Shown here in pieces: positions 51,148 through 59,809 of a stretch of DNA of 64,000 nucleotides. The DNA comes from MAG-121220-bin8 sp965655865 (lineage in GTDB: Bacteria; Bacteroidota; Bacteroidia; Flavobacteriales; Flavobacteriaceae): the NCBI GenBank assembly GCA_965655865.1, contig CBFHJJ010000002.1:62001-126000 (forward strand). The letters are read 5' to 3'. Positions within the stretch are counted from its first letter, which is position 1, and each line of letters begins with the position of its first letter. The position numbers were made by a program, and so were the translations under genes. The notes under the pieces were generated by a model. It saw only the letters and a list, made by a program, of their open reading frames with translations, was not told the DNA's origin and searched no databases.

Positions 51148-52495
51148 AAATATTTTTAATCAGTTCTTCAATTCTTGAATAAGAGATTATTTTTAATTTT
51201 TTTGGAACAAAAGAAATTTTTGCTGCTTCTGAAACTACTAATATTTCAAATCCAAGTTTTTCTGCTTCATTTATACGTTGATCTATTTTAGGGACAGATC
51301 TAAGTTCACCTGAAAGTCCAATTTCAGCGGCAAAACAAATTCTTCTTTGCAAAGGAATATTAAAATTGCTAGACAATATGGCCGATACAACAGCTAAATC
51401 CATTGCTGGATCTTCAATTTTAATTCCACCTGTAATATTTAAAAAAACATCTTTTGAGCTTAGTTTAAATCCAGCACGTTTTTCTAAAACAGCAAGTAAC
51501 ATATTTAATCTTTTTGCATTAAATCCAGTAGTACTTCTTTGAGGTGTTCCGTAAACTGCAGAACTTACCAAAGCTTGGATTTCAATCATAATTGGCCTAA
51601 TACCTTCAATTGTTGAAGCAATAGCATTTCCACTTAAAGAGGTTTTATTATTAGAAATCAATAGTTCGCTTGGGTTTGTAACCTGACGAAGTCCGTTGTT
51701 CAACATTTCATAAATGCCTATCTCAGCTGTTGATCCAAATCTATTTTTTTTAGCTCTTAAAATTCTATAAATATTATTTCGATCTCCCTCAAATTGTAAA
51801 ACAACATCAACCATATGTTCTAAAATTTTAGGGCCTGCAATTCCACCATCTTTTGTAATATGCCCAACTAGAAAAACTGGAAGATTTGTTTTTTTTGAAT
51901 AATTTAAAAATTGAGAAGCTGATTCTTTTATTTGTGATACACTTCCTGGGCTACTATCAATAATATCGGTTTGTAATGTTTGAATCGAATCTATGATTAC
52001 AAGTTCTGGCTTTATTGTATTAATATTTGATATTATAGTTTCTACATTTGTTTCATTTAAAATAAAACATTGTTTTGAATCGTTATTTATTCTATTAGCT
52101 CTTCTTCTAATTTGTTGTTGACTTTCTTCCCCAGTAACGTATAAAACCTTATTTTTTATTTCCAACGAAATTTGAAGTAATAATGTGGACTTTCCTATTC
52201 CAGGTTCTCCTCCAATAAGAACAAGAGACCCAGGAACTACACCCCCTCCTAAGACTCTGTTCAACTCTTTATCATCAATCAACAATCTTGGGTCATTTTC
52301 AAAATCAATATCATTAATTAGTTTAGCTTTAGATTTTAATTGATTAGTGCTTAACCCTAAATTAACTTTAGAAGATTTTTTTATTACTTCTTCAACTAAT
52401 GTATTCCATTCTTTACAGGAGCTGCATTGTCCAAGCCATTTTGAATGTTGTGCACCACAGTTTTGACAACAATAAGAAGTTTTTATCAAAGTCAT
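51131..52495 (-). CDS. radA: DNA repair protein RadA (Sms)
   Basis: Branch-migration ATPase in homologous recombination. At 454 aa: N-terminal zinc finger SYCCQNCGAQHSKWLGQCSSC (Cys10, 13, 24, 27), RecA-like core with Walker A IGGEPGIGKSTLLLQIS (residues 94-110), Walker B-type LVIIDSIQTL, the RadA-specific KNRFGST, and a C-terminal Lon-like domain (GLSGELRSVPKIDQRINEAEKLG). All expected domains are intact. It is 11 nt downstream of the YbhN-type gene in the same orientation. Confidence 0.97.
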   Translation of the reverse strand: MTLIKTSYCCQNCGAQHSKWLGQCSSCKEWNTLVEEVIKKSSKVNLGLSTNQLKSKAKLINDIDFENDPRLLIDDKELNRVLGGGVVPGSLVLIGGEPGIGKSTLLLQISLEIKNKVLYVTGEESQQQIRRRANRINNDSKQCFILNETNVETIISNINTIKPELVIIDSIQTLQTDIIDSSPGSVSQIKESASQFLNYSKKTNLPVFLVGHITKDGGIAGPKILEHMVDVVLQFEGDRNNIYRILRAKKNRFGSTAEIGIYEMLNNGLRQVTNPSELLISNNKTSLSGNAIASTIEGIRPIMIEIQALVSSAVYGTPQRSTTGFNAKRLNMLLAVLEKRAGFKLSSKDVFLNITGGIKIEDPAMDLAVVSAILSSNFNIPLQRRICFAAEIGLSGELRSVPKIDQRINEAEKLGFEILVVSEAAKISFVPKKLKIISYSRIEELIKNIFKEQG

Positions 52496-52506
52496 TAATT
52501 ATTATT

Positions 52507-53448
52507 TTATTTGTTTAATATAGGTAAAAAAACAAAAGATAAAGAACCAAAAGTTATAATCATTAATGTTTGAGAAGACCAAACAATCCAGCCTAAAGCT
52601 AATGCACTTTCATATGAAACTTCATACTGACTAATCACTGCAGCAATTGCTAATGGATATGCACCAATTCCCCCGTTTGTTAAAGCCATTGCTATAGCTC
52701 CAGCCAAGAAAGCTAAAAACAATGGTTCAAACCCCAAATTATAGGTTTCAGTAAGACTAAATTTTACAACATAAAACATTAAAAAATAACAAACCCAAAT
52801 GAATAATGAATGAAATATAAATATTGATTTATTCTTAATTTTTAAAATGGAAAAAAGTCCTTTTTTCAATCCACTAATGACGTTTATAATTTTATTTTTA
52901 AATCTTGTTTTTGAAATAGTGTAGTAAATTATAACTCCAAAAATTAATAAGAAAACTAGAGTTAAAATTAGTTCGTTATTAACTGAGAACTTGGGAATTT
53001 CTATTACTGATGAAATCGTAAGTCCATAAATTATCAACCCAATTAAAATGAATACATCAATAATTCTTTCTGTAACTATTGTTCCAAAACTTTTTTCAAA
53101 AGGAATTTTTTCATAATAAGAGATTGAGCTAGCTCTTAGAAATTCACCTGATCTAGGAACCCCTAAATTTGATAAAAATGCAACTAAAACCGACATTATT
53201 GAATTGTAAATTTTAATACTAAATCCCAAAGGCTTTAACATAGCTTTCCATCTAATAGACCTTGAAAGATGACTTAATATTCCAATGCAAATTGACAAAA
53301 AAACAAATTTATAATCTGCAGATTTCATTGATGAATATATCTCTATTCTTTCTGCAGACGTTGTATTAAGGTAGGAATAGTAAATTAAGAAAAGCCCTAA
53401 TATCGGTGGAAATATTTTTTTAAACCATTTAAAAAAAAGTAATGGCAT
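52507..53448 (-). CDS. YbhN/AglD-like flippase-domain membrane protein
   Basis: A 313-residue protein with about eight membrane helices of the lysylphosphatidylglycerol-synthase-type flippase domain (UPF0104/YbhN). Seen are HLSRSIRWKAMLKPLGF, a hallmark Arg-rich loop, NLGVPRSGEFLRASSIS, and IGAYPLAIAAVISQY. Members flip glycolipids or lipids in the inner membrane; the substrate here is unknown. It overlaps the panD stop by 1 nt and is transcribed with panD and radA. Confidence 0.87.
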   Translation of the reverse strand: MPLLFFKWFKKIFPPILGLFLIYYSYLNTTSAERIEIYSSMKSADYKFVFLSICIGILSHLSRSIRWKAMLKPLGFSIKIYNSIMSVLVAFLSNLGVPRSGEFLRASSISYYEKIPFEKSFGTIVTERIIDVFILIGLIIYGLTISSVIEIPKFSVNNELILTLVFLLIFGVIIYYTISKTRFKNKIINVISGLKKGLFSILKIKNKSIFIFHSLFIWVCYFLMFYVVKFSLTETYNLGFEPLFLAFLAGAIAMALTNGGIGAYPLAIAAVISQYEVSYESALALGWIVWSSQTLMIITFGSLSFVFLPILNK

Positions 53449-53798
53449 TATGATGTTAAAAGATTATTGTCATTTGGAAATATTAAAGTAGGATCAAATT
53501 TCTTAGCTTCATTTAAGCCCATTCTAGCGTAACTTATTATGATTATTTTATCTCCTTTCTGGACTTTTCTTGCTGCAGGTCCATTCAAAGTAATTTCTCC
53601 AGTTCCTTTTCCTCCTTTAATAATATATGTTTCTAGTCGTTCACCGTTATTAATATTTACTACTTGAACTTTTTCGCCAGCAATCATATTAGCTGCATTA
53701 ATGAGAGATTCATCAATAGTAATACTGCCAATATAATTTAAATCACAATTTGTTACAGTGACGTTGTGAATTTTAGACTTCAATACTTCTATTTCCAT
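53448..53798 (-). CDS. panD: Aspartate 1-decarboxylase proenzyme
   Basis: Makes beta-alanine for pantothenate. At 116 aa the self-cleavage site is visible as NYIGSITID, Gly24-Ser25, where Ser25 becomes the pyruvoyl group, with NGERLETYIIKG and LNGPAARKVQKGDKIIIISYA downstream. It lies 13 nt after panC on the same strand, so beta-alanine and its ligation to pantoate are encoded together. The ATG follows a -7 box by only 4 nt, so panD may have its own leaderless transcript besides read-through from panC. Confidence 0.96.
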   Translation of the reverse strand: MEIEVLKSKIHNVTVTNCDLNYIGSITIDESLINAANMIAGEKVQVVNINNGERLETYIIKGGKGTGEITLNGPAARKVQKGDKIIIISYARMGLNEAKKFDPTLIFPNDNNLLTS

Positions 53799-53802
53799 GC
53801 GG

Positions 53803-53834
53803 CAAATATAACTATTTAACTAAAATATTGTCAA
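53803..53834 (-). promoter_or_regulatory. Promoter of panD, inside the panC end
   Basis: On the minus strand TTG (53834-53832), 21-nt spacer, TATATTTG (53810-53803), then four bases (CCGC) and the panD ATG: a full Bacteroidota promoter that would give a leaderless mRNA. It overlaps the last codons of panC. Confidence 0.6.
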
Positions 53835-54660
53835 TCAACCTAACACCATTAACTAAAACACAAATAAATATTCTAAAAGATTTATTTGCTTCAATTTTTT
53901 TTACTTTTTTTAGAGTTTCATTTTCAGTTATTTCTAAATATTCTAATTCAAAATCATCTAAAGAATTAATTTCTTTTTTACAATCGTTATAAATTTTTTG
54001 AAACGTACTTTTTGATAAATTTTCTTTACAATAAATTAAAGTTTTATAAATAATAGCAGCCTTATTTTTATTTTCAGTTGAGAGCAACGCGTTCCTGGAG
54101 CTTAGTGCTAGTCCATTTTTTTCTCTTACTGTTGGACAAATAATAAGCTCTGTCTGAAATTTTTTAATTTTAATTAATCTATCTATAATTCTAGTTTGTT
54201 GAAAATCTTTTTCTCCAAAAAAAGCTTTAGTAGGTTTGATTATATTAAACAATTTAGAGACTATAGTTCCTACTCCGCTAAAGTGGTTGTTTCTGTATTT
54301 GCCTTCAAGTTCTTTATCAAGGTTTTGAAAATCAAAATTCTCTATTTTTAATTTGTTTTCATACATTTCAGAAATTTCAGGGTTAAAAACATTAATGTTT
54401 TTTGAAACTTCGTAAATCATTTCTAGATCTTTTGTTATGTTTTTGGGGTAATTATTAAGATCTTGTTTACTATTAAATTGCGTTGGGTTAACAAAAATAG
54501 TTACCCAAACTACTTCACAGCTCTGGACGGCTTTTTTTAATAAAGAGAGATGTCCTTGATGTAGTGAACCCATAGTTGGCACCAGTCCAATAGTTTTTTT
54601 TAAGCTTATTGCTTTATCAATACTTATTTCAACTTGAGACTTTAGAGTATATAACTGCAT
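53812..54660 (-). CDS. panC: Pantothenate synthetase (pantoate-beta-alanine ligase)
   Basis: ATP-dependent ligation of pantoate and beta-alanine. At 282 aa it shows the HIGH-type motif PTMGSLHQGHLSLLK (residues 28-42), FVNPTQFNSKQDLNNYPK, AFFGEKDFQQTRIID (the second ATP-binding region), and LALSSRNALLS. It is first in the panC-panD-flippase-radA series and divergent from a glycogen-synthase-like gene across a 104-nt region. Confidence 0.97.
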   Translation of the reverse strand: MQLYTLKSQVEISIDKAISLKKTIGLVPTMGSLHQGHLSLLKKAVQSCEVVWVTIFVNPTQFNSKQDLNNYPKNITKDLEMIYEVSKNINVFNPEISEMYENKLKIENFDFQNLDKELEGKYRNNHFSGVGTIVSKLFNIIKPTKAFFGEKDFQQTRIIDRLIKIKKFQTELIICPTVREKNGLALSSRNALLSTENKNKAAIIYKTLIYCKENLSKSTFQKIYNDCKKEINSLDDFELEYLEITENETLKKVKKIEANKSFRIFICVLVNGVRLIDNILVK

Positions 54661-54721
54661 TTAATAAAACTTTAACAGTGTGTATGTGTGAAAATATGAG
54701 GTAAATCTAACATAATTTTTG

Positions 54722-54729
54722 TAATTTTG
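54722..54729 (+). promoter_or_regulatory. -7 box before the GT5-like gene
   Basis: Reads TAATTTTG, a full TAnnTTTG match, 35 nt before the ATG. No TTG at -33. Confidence 0.4.
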
Positions 54730-54764
54730 CATTTCATTTTAATTGAGTCTAAAGAAAGGATTTT

Positions 54765-55574
54765 ATGACTGGAAAAAAAGTACTTTACGTATCATCTGAA
54801 GTTATACCGTATTTACCCAACAATGATATATCTACGTTAACATACAATTTGCCTAAAGTCGTAAACAAAAATGGTGGTCAAACCAGAATTTTTATTCCAA
54901 AGTATGGCTTGATTAATGAAAGAAGGCATCAACTTCACGAAGTAATTAGGCTTTCTGGAATGAACCTTATTATTGATGATTTAGATATGCCGTTAATAAT
55001 TAAAGTTGCATCTATTCCAAAGGAAAGAATGCAGGTGTACTTTATAGATAACGATGAGTACTTTAAGAACAGATTACTTGACTCTGACAAAAAGAAAAAG
55101 TTATATGATGATAATGATGAGAGAGCAATTTTCTTTGCTAAAGGGGTGGTTGAAACTATTAAAAAATTAAATTGGACACCAGACATCATTCATGTTCATG
55201 GATGGATCGCTTCATTAATGCCTTTATACCTGAAACAATATTATAAAGATGAGCCTCTTTTTTCAAAATCTAAGGTAGTAACTTCTATATACGACAATGA
55301 GATTACAGGTGAATTAAATTCAAGCATCATTAATAAAATAAAGTTTGACGAGGTTGAAAGTGAAACTTTAAGTGTCTTAGAGAATCCAACTTATGAAAAT
55401 TTATACAAGTTATCCATAATGAACTCAGACGGGGTCGTCTTTGCTTCTGAAAACGTTAATAAATCCTATTTAGATGTTGCAGCCAGTTCTAAAATTCCTG
55501 TACTAAAATGCGGTTTTGAAGATGGATTTGAAAAAAAATACATGGAATTTTATAATGACAAGATTTTAACCTGA
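54765..55574 (+). CDS. Glycogen/starch synthase N-terminal-domain protein (GT5-like, single domain)
   Basis: A 269-residue protein matching only the N-terminal half of GT5 glycogen synthase: KKVLYVSSEVIPYLPNNDIS at the start, TRIFIPKYGLINERRHQLHE, RAIFFAKGVVETIKKLNWTPDIIHVHGW and the SDGVVFASENVNKSYL stretch at the end. The C-terminal nucleotide-sugar domain with the E-x7-E motif is absent and the following DNA encodes another family, so this is not a truncation by frameshift. The substrate-binding KxGG-type lysine motif is also not seen. Its usual position beside panC and DUF4270 in flavobacteria suggests a real conserved gene. A catalytic role is doubtful; function unknown. Confidence 0.82.
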   Translation: MTGKKVLYVSSEVIPYLPNNDISTLTYNLPKVVNKNGGQTRIFIPKYGLINERRHQLHEVIRLSGMNLIIDDLDMPLIIKVASIPKERMQVYFIDNDEYFKNRLLDSDKKKKLYDDNDERAIFFAKGVVETIKKLNWTPDIIHVHGWIASLMPLYLKQYYKDEPLFSKSKVVTSIYDNEITGELNSSIINKIKFDEVESETLSVLENPTYENLYKLSIMNSDGVVFASENVNKSYLDVAASSKIPVLKCGFEDGFEKKYMEFYNDKILT

Positions 55575-55579
55575 TTATT

Positions 55580-57385
55580 TTGAAAAAGTTTTACTTTATA
55601 CTAATATTATCTATAGTTTTTATTTCTTGTAATAAAGATTATAAAACTGTAGGACTTAATTTAATCGATAATAATACTTTTAGCACTAACCTTGAAGAGA
55701 TTCCAGTTTATGTAAAAATGCGAAGCATTCCCCCATACGTTTCCAATACAGTATCTACATTTCAAATAGGAGAATATAATGATAATGTTTATGGTTTATC
55801 TAAAGTAAGTTTTTTAAGTCAAATTAATTTTGAAGATCCCAATTTAATCTTTGGAGGTTATAGTCAATCTGATGAAGACAATCCGGATGACAATATTTCT
55901 CGTATCCCAGAGTTAGAAACAATTAAAAATGTTTTTTTAGACATACCTTTTTATACTAATGTTGATGATGATGATAATGATGGTGTTATAAACATTTATG
56001 ATGTAGACAGCACAGATCCTTATAGTGACTCTGATGGAGATGGTGTTTCTGATGCTGATGAAACTAATTTAGGTCAAAACCCTTTAGATAAAGATACTGA
56101 TGGAGATGGAATTCTGGATGGAGAAGACACTGAGTCTATAAATCCTTATGCAGGAAGGACACTTTATGAATTAGATTCTTTGATAGGAAATGCTGAAGCT
56201 ACTTTTAAGCTAAAAGTCAGTGAGTTAGATTATTTTTTAAGACCTTACGATCCTGATTCAAACTTTGAAAAATTTCAAAAATACTATTCAAATAATACTC
56301 TTCCAGAAAATTTTTCAGGTTACACATTATTTGACGATGAAGTTAAAATAGACTCTAATGAATTAGTGTTTTATAATGAAGACGATCCTGAAACAGAAGA
56401 GGAAGACGAGTCAGAAGTTGTAAAAGAAAGATTAACTCCAAGAATTAGAGTTGAACTAGATCATGATTTTTTTCAATCTAAATTCTTAGATCAAGAAGGT
56501 TCACAAGAAATCTCAAACTTAGATAATTTTAAGCTCTACTTTAAAGGAATAGTGTTAGAAACTTATGATTTTTCTGATCCACTACTTATGATTTTAAATT
56601 TTAACGAAGCTGAAATTAGAGTTGTCTATGAATTTCAAAAATATAATAAGCAAGACACACCTGATGATACCGCTGATGATACGGTAGATACTGAAGAAGC
56701 TCAGTTTCTATTTAAAATGGGAGGTGTTAAACTAAATTCATTTGTAAATACACCTTTTCCGGCTATTGTATACTCTGCTATTGCAGATACTGTAACAAAT
56801 CCAGAAAGAGTTTATTTAAAAGGAGGTCAGGGTGTTATGGCTGAAATTGAATTATTTAAAGATGATAATGGAGTTGACATACTTGAAGAAATTCGATCAA
56901 AGGAGTGGTTAGTTAACGAAGCAAATATTTCAATGTATATTGACAAAGATATGCTGTTATCTAATGGTGGAATCGTTGAGCCATCTAGATTATATCTCTA
57001 TGATTTAGTTAATAAAGCTCCAGTAATTGATTATTTTGTTGATAATACAGCAGGGCAAAAATCTTTTCAAAATAAAGTTATACATGGAGGCCTAATTGAA
57101 CTAGACGAAGACGAAAATGGTTTAATGTATAAAATACGTATTAGTGAGCATATTAAAAATGTTGTTAGGAAAGATTCTACTAATGTAAAACTTGGCTTAG
57201 TAGTAACTTCAGACATTAGTAACACAATTAATGTTGAAGTTGAAAATTCTGATTTTATGACTTACACCCCTCTATCTTCTGCAATAAATCCACTTGGAAC
57301 TGTACTTATCGGACCAAGTCCAAGTGCAGAAAATTTCGACAAGAGAATGAGATTAAATTTGTTTTATACAGAAGTTAATAATTAA
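55580..57385 (+). CDS. DUF4270 family lipoprotein with thrombospondin type-3-like repeats
   Basis: A 601-residue protein starting at TTG (55580-55582). The signal ends in a lipobox (SIVFISC, Cys17) and is followed by the DUF4270 start NKDYKTVGLNLID. Residues about 129-190 form a calcium-binding-type insertion, with DDNDGVINIYDVDSTDPY, SDGDGVSDADE and DTDGDGILDGEDTES, i.e. thrombospondin type-3-like repeats. Beta-rich DUF4270 sequence then continues to the end (KDSTNVKLGLVVTSD). DUF4270 members are probable surface lipoproteins of unknown function. It follows the GT5-like gene by 5 nt and its end overlaps the convergent glycosyltransferase gene by 11 nt. Confidence 0.9.
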   Translation: MKKFYFILILSIVFISCNKDYKTVGLNLIDNNTFSTNLEEIPVYVKMRSIPPYVSNTVSTFQIGEYNDNVYGLSKVSFLSQINFEDPNLIFGGYSQSDEDNPDDNISRIPELETIKNVFLDIPFYTNVDDDDNDGVINIYDVDSTDPYSDSDGDGVSDADETNLGQNPLDKDTDGDGILDGEDTESINPYAGRTLYELDSLIGNAEATFKLKVSELDYFLRPYDPDSNFEKFQKYYSNNTLPENFSGYTLFDDEVKIDSNELVFYNEDDPETEEEDESEVVKERLTPRIRVELDHDFFQSKFLDQEGSQEISNLDNFKLYFKGIVLETYDFSDPLLMILNFNEAEIRVVYEFQKYNKQDTPDDTADDTVDTEEAQFLFKMGGVKLNSFVNTPFPAIVYSAIADTVTNPERVYLKGGQGVMAEIELFKDDNGVDILEEIRSKEWLVNEANISMYIDKDMLLSNGGIVEPSRLYLYDLVNKAPVIDYFVDNTAGQKSFQNKVIHGGLIELDEDENGLMYKIRISEHIKNVVRKDSTNVKLGLVVTSDISNTINVEVENSDFMTYTPLSSAINPLGTVLIGPSPSAENFDKRMRLNLFYTEVNN

Positions 57386-58313
57386 ATCTTTTAGCTCTAT
57401 CCGAGCTCCATTCTTTACTAAAAAAACTAATTTTCCAATAAACAAGACAATTCATAAGAATCCTTCTTTTAGATGATGATATAATTGATCCAAACAAAAG
57501 ATTTATAAATCTTGAAATAATGAGTGTCAAGTGCAGGCTTAAAGCATAAAAATTTTTGAAATGATTATGAATGTATATATGAGAGGATTTTATAACTTCA
57601 GTTTTCGTCATTAAAGCAATAGTTTTGTTTTTTCTTGACGATTCTCCATGAAAATGAATGCATTTCCAATTATTGAATAGTGACACTTTTAAGTTTAAGT
57701 GCTTGGCTCTTCTACATAAATCCATATCCTCATAATACATCCAATACTTTTCGTTCCATCCATTTAATTTCAAAAAATCAGTTTTTCTTAAAAGAACAAA
57801 AGATCCAGAAATCCAGTCTGGGGATGAAATTTCTTTAGCATTCATTTTTTTATATGTCAAACCTCTAAATATTCTATTAAATATTCTTAGAAAACCAGTA
57901 ATTGTCCATATATCTAAAAATAATCCGTAGGCATTTGAGTTACTACCATTTTGATTTAATTGCTTAATTCCGATTAATCTATGCTCTTTGTTTGAATTTG
58001 AATAACTAATTAAAGAGTAAAGAGAATTTGAATCTAAAATTGTATCCGGATTTAAGAATAATAACCATTTTGATTGTGCATGGGAAGCCCCAATATTACA
58101 AGCTCTAGCAAATCCTAAATTATTTTTATTTTCAATCCAATTAACATGTTTGTATTTATTTTGATAATCTTTAAACTTGTTGTCATCAGAGAAATTATCA
58201 ACTACAATTACTTGGGTATTTATCTGACTTTGATTTTGAACACTTTTTAAACACAATGTTAGTTTTTCCCAAGATTTATAATTTATAATTATAATACTTA
58301 AGTCTATTATCAT
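57375..58313 (-). CDS. Family 2 glycosyltransferase
   Basis: A 312-residue GT-A enzyme. It begins LSIIIINYKSWEKLTLCLKS, has VDNFSDDN, ENKNNLGFARACNIGA, WLLFLNPDTILDSNS (the DxD-type stretch) and WISGSFVLLRKTDFLKLNGW with EKYWMYYEDMDLCRRA, which are the GT2 rhamnosyl-type residues. C-terminal hydrophobic stretches may associate it with the membrane. It probably adds a sugar to a surface polysaccharide; the acceptor is unknown. Its ATG overlaps the rpoN stop by 1 nt, so it is translated from the same mRNA as sigma-54. Confidence 0.92.
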   Translation of the reverse strand: MIIDLSIIIINYKSWEKLTLCLKSVQNQSQINTQVIVVDNFSDDNKFKDYQNKYKHVNWIENKNNLGFARACNIGASHAQSKWLLFLNPDTILDSNSLYSLISYSNSNKEHRLIGIKQLNQNGSNSNAYGLFLDIWTITGFLRIFNRIFRGLTYKKMNAKEISSPDWISGSFVLLRKTDFLKLNGWNEKYWMYYEDMDLCRRAKHLNLKVSLFNNWKCIHFHGESSRKNKTIALMTKTEVIKSSHIYIHNHFKNFYALSLHLTLIISRFINLLFGSIISSSKRRILMNCLVYWKISFFSKEWSSDRAKRFNY

Positions 58314-59758
58314 TATAGTTTTTTTCTTAATCTTGCAACAGGAGCTCCAATCATTTCTCTATATTTTGCAACTGTCCTTCTAGCAATAGGATACCCTTTT
58401 TCATTGATTCTTTTAGTAAGCTCATCATCTGTCAATGGCTTTGACTTATTTTCATTATTAATTATGTTTTGAAGTTCTTTTTTTATTTCAATTGTTGAAA
58501 CTTCAATTCCTTTATCATTTGTTATTCCCTCTGAAAAGAATGATTTTATTAGTTTTATTCCATAAGGTGTGTCTACATACTTACTATTAGCAACTCTTGA
58601 AATTGTAGAGATATCCATTCCAATTTTTTCTGCAATATCTTTTAATATCATAGGCTTCAAGTTACTTTCATCTCCACTTAAAAAATATTTATTTTGAAAT
58701 TCCATTATAGTTTTCATTGTAATAAGCAGTGTTTGATTTCTTTGATTAATAGCATCTATAAACCATTTAGCTGAATCAAGTTTTTGTTTAATAAATGTAA
58801 CGGCTTGTTTTTGACTTTTAGAAATGTTTTTGTTTTCCTGATATCCAGATAACATATTTTTATATTCGTTAGAAACAAAAAGTTCAGGTGCGTTTCTAGA
58901 GTTTAAATTTAATGTTAGTTTATTGTCAATAATTTCAATTTTAAAATCAGGGATTATAGTGGAATTAATTTTTGTTGGTTCAGAAAATGCTGAACCTGGT
59001 TTAGGGTTTAGCTTTTCAATTTGTTTTATAGCATCTCTTAATTCATCTTCTGTAATACTTAGTTTATGAATTATTTTTTTGTAGTGTTTTTTAATAAATA
59101 AATCAAAATTATTATTTAAAATATTAATAGCATTGATTACTGAACTTGATTCTTTTTTTCTTTTTAATTGAAGAATTAAGCATTCTTGCAAATCTCTTGC
59201 TCCAACACCTGGAGGATCCAATAGATGAATTTTATTTAAAATTTTAGTAACTGAGTCTATGTCGGTATAAATCCCCATCGTAAAAGCTAAGTCATCAACA
59301 ATATCAACTATATCTGTTCTTATATAACCAGATTGATCTACACTTCCAACTAAAAATTCTGCAATTTTAGAGTCATTTTCGTTAAGGGAAAAGGGAGTCA
59401 ATTGATTTTTTAAAAATTGATTGAAACTTATCCCCGAAACAAACGGCAACGATTTTTCTTCATCATCCTCGCTATAATTATTAGTTTTTAATTTATAGTC
59501 TGGAATATCATCGTCACTAAGATAATCTTCAACGTTAAGTTCAGAATCATCATTTTTTGTTTCTTGCTCATAGTCTGGTTCAGTATCATATAAATCCTTT
59601 TCATTTTCTTTACCTGTTTCTAGAGCAGGATTTTCTTCAATTTCTCTTGACAGCCGATCTTCCAGTTCTTGAAGTGGAAGTTCGATCAACTTCATCAATT
59701 GAATTTGTTGAGGGGATAATTTTTGAGAAAGTTTTAATTGTAAAAACTGCTTTAGCAT
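58313..59758 (-). CDS. rpoN: RNA polymerase sigma-54 factor
   Basis: Alternative sigma factor requiring AAA+ activators. At 481 aa: Gln/Leu-rich region I (KLSQKLSPQQIQLMKLIELP, residues 9-28), acidic region II (about 45-105), core-binding domain, and the RpoN box ARRTVAKYREMIGAP at the C-terminus that reads the -24 element. The helix-turn-helix precursor KDIAEKIGMDISTISRVANSKY is present. It is followed by a glycosyltransferase gene with a 1-nt overlap. No enhancer-binding activator gene is in the window. Confidence 0.97.
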   Translation of the reverse strand: MLKQFLQLKLSQKLSPQQIQLMKLIELPLQELEDRLSREIEENPALETGKENEKDLYDTEPDYEQETKNDDSELNVEDYLSDDDIPDYKLKTNNYSEDDEEKSLPFVSGISFNQFLKNQLTPFSLNENDSKIAEFLVGSVDQSGYIRTDIVDIVDDLAFTMGIYTDIDSVTKILNKIHLLDPPGVGARDLQECLILQLKRKKESSSVINAINILNNNFDLFIKKHYKKIIHKLSITEDELRDAIKQIEKLNPKPGSAFSEPTKINSTIIPDFKIEIIDNKLTLNLNSRNAPELFVSNEYKNMLSGYQENKNISKSQKQAVTFIKQKLDSAKWFIDAINQRNQTLLITMKTIMEFQNKYFLSGDESNLKPMILKDIAEKIGMDISTISRVANSKYVDTPYGIKLIKSFFSEGITNDKGIEVSTIEIKKELQNIINNENKSKPLTDDELTKRINEKGYPIARRTVAKYREMIGAPVARLRKKL

Positions 59759-59809
59759 TTGCTTTAATAAATATTAAAAGTACAAAAAAACTAGATGAAG
59801 AATTAAATA

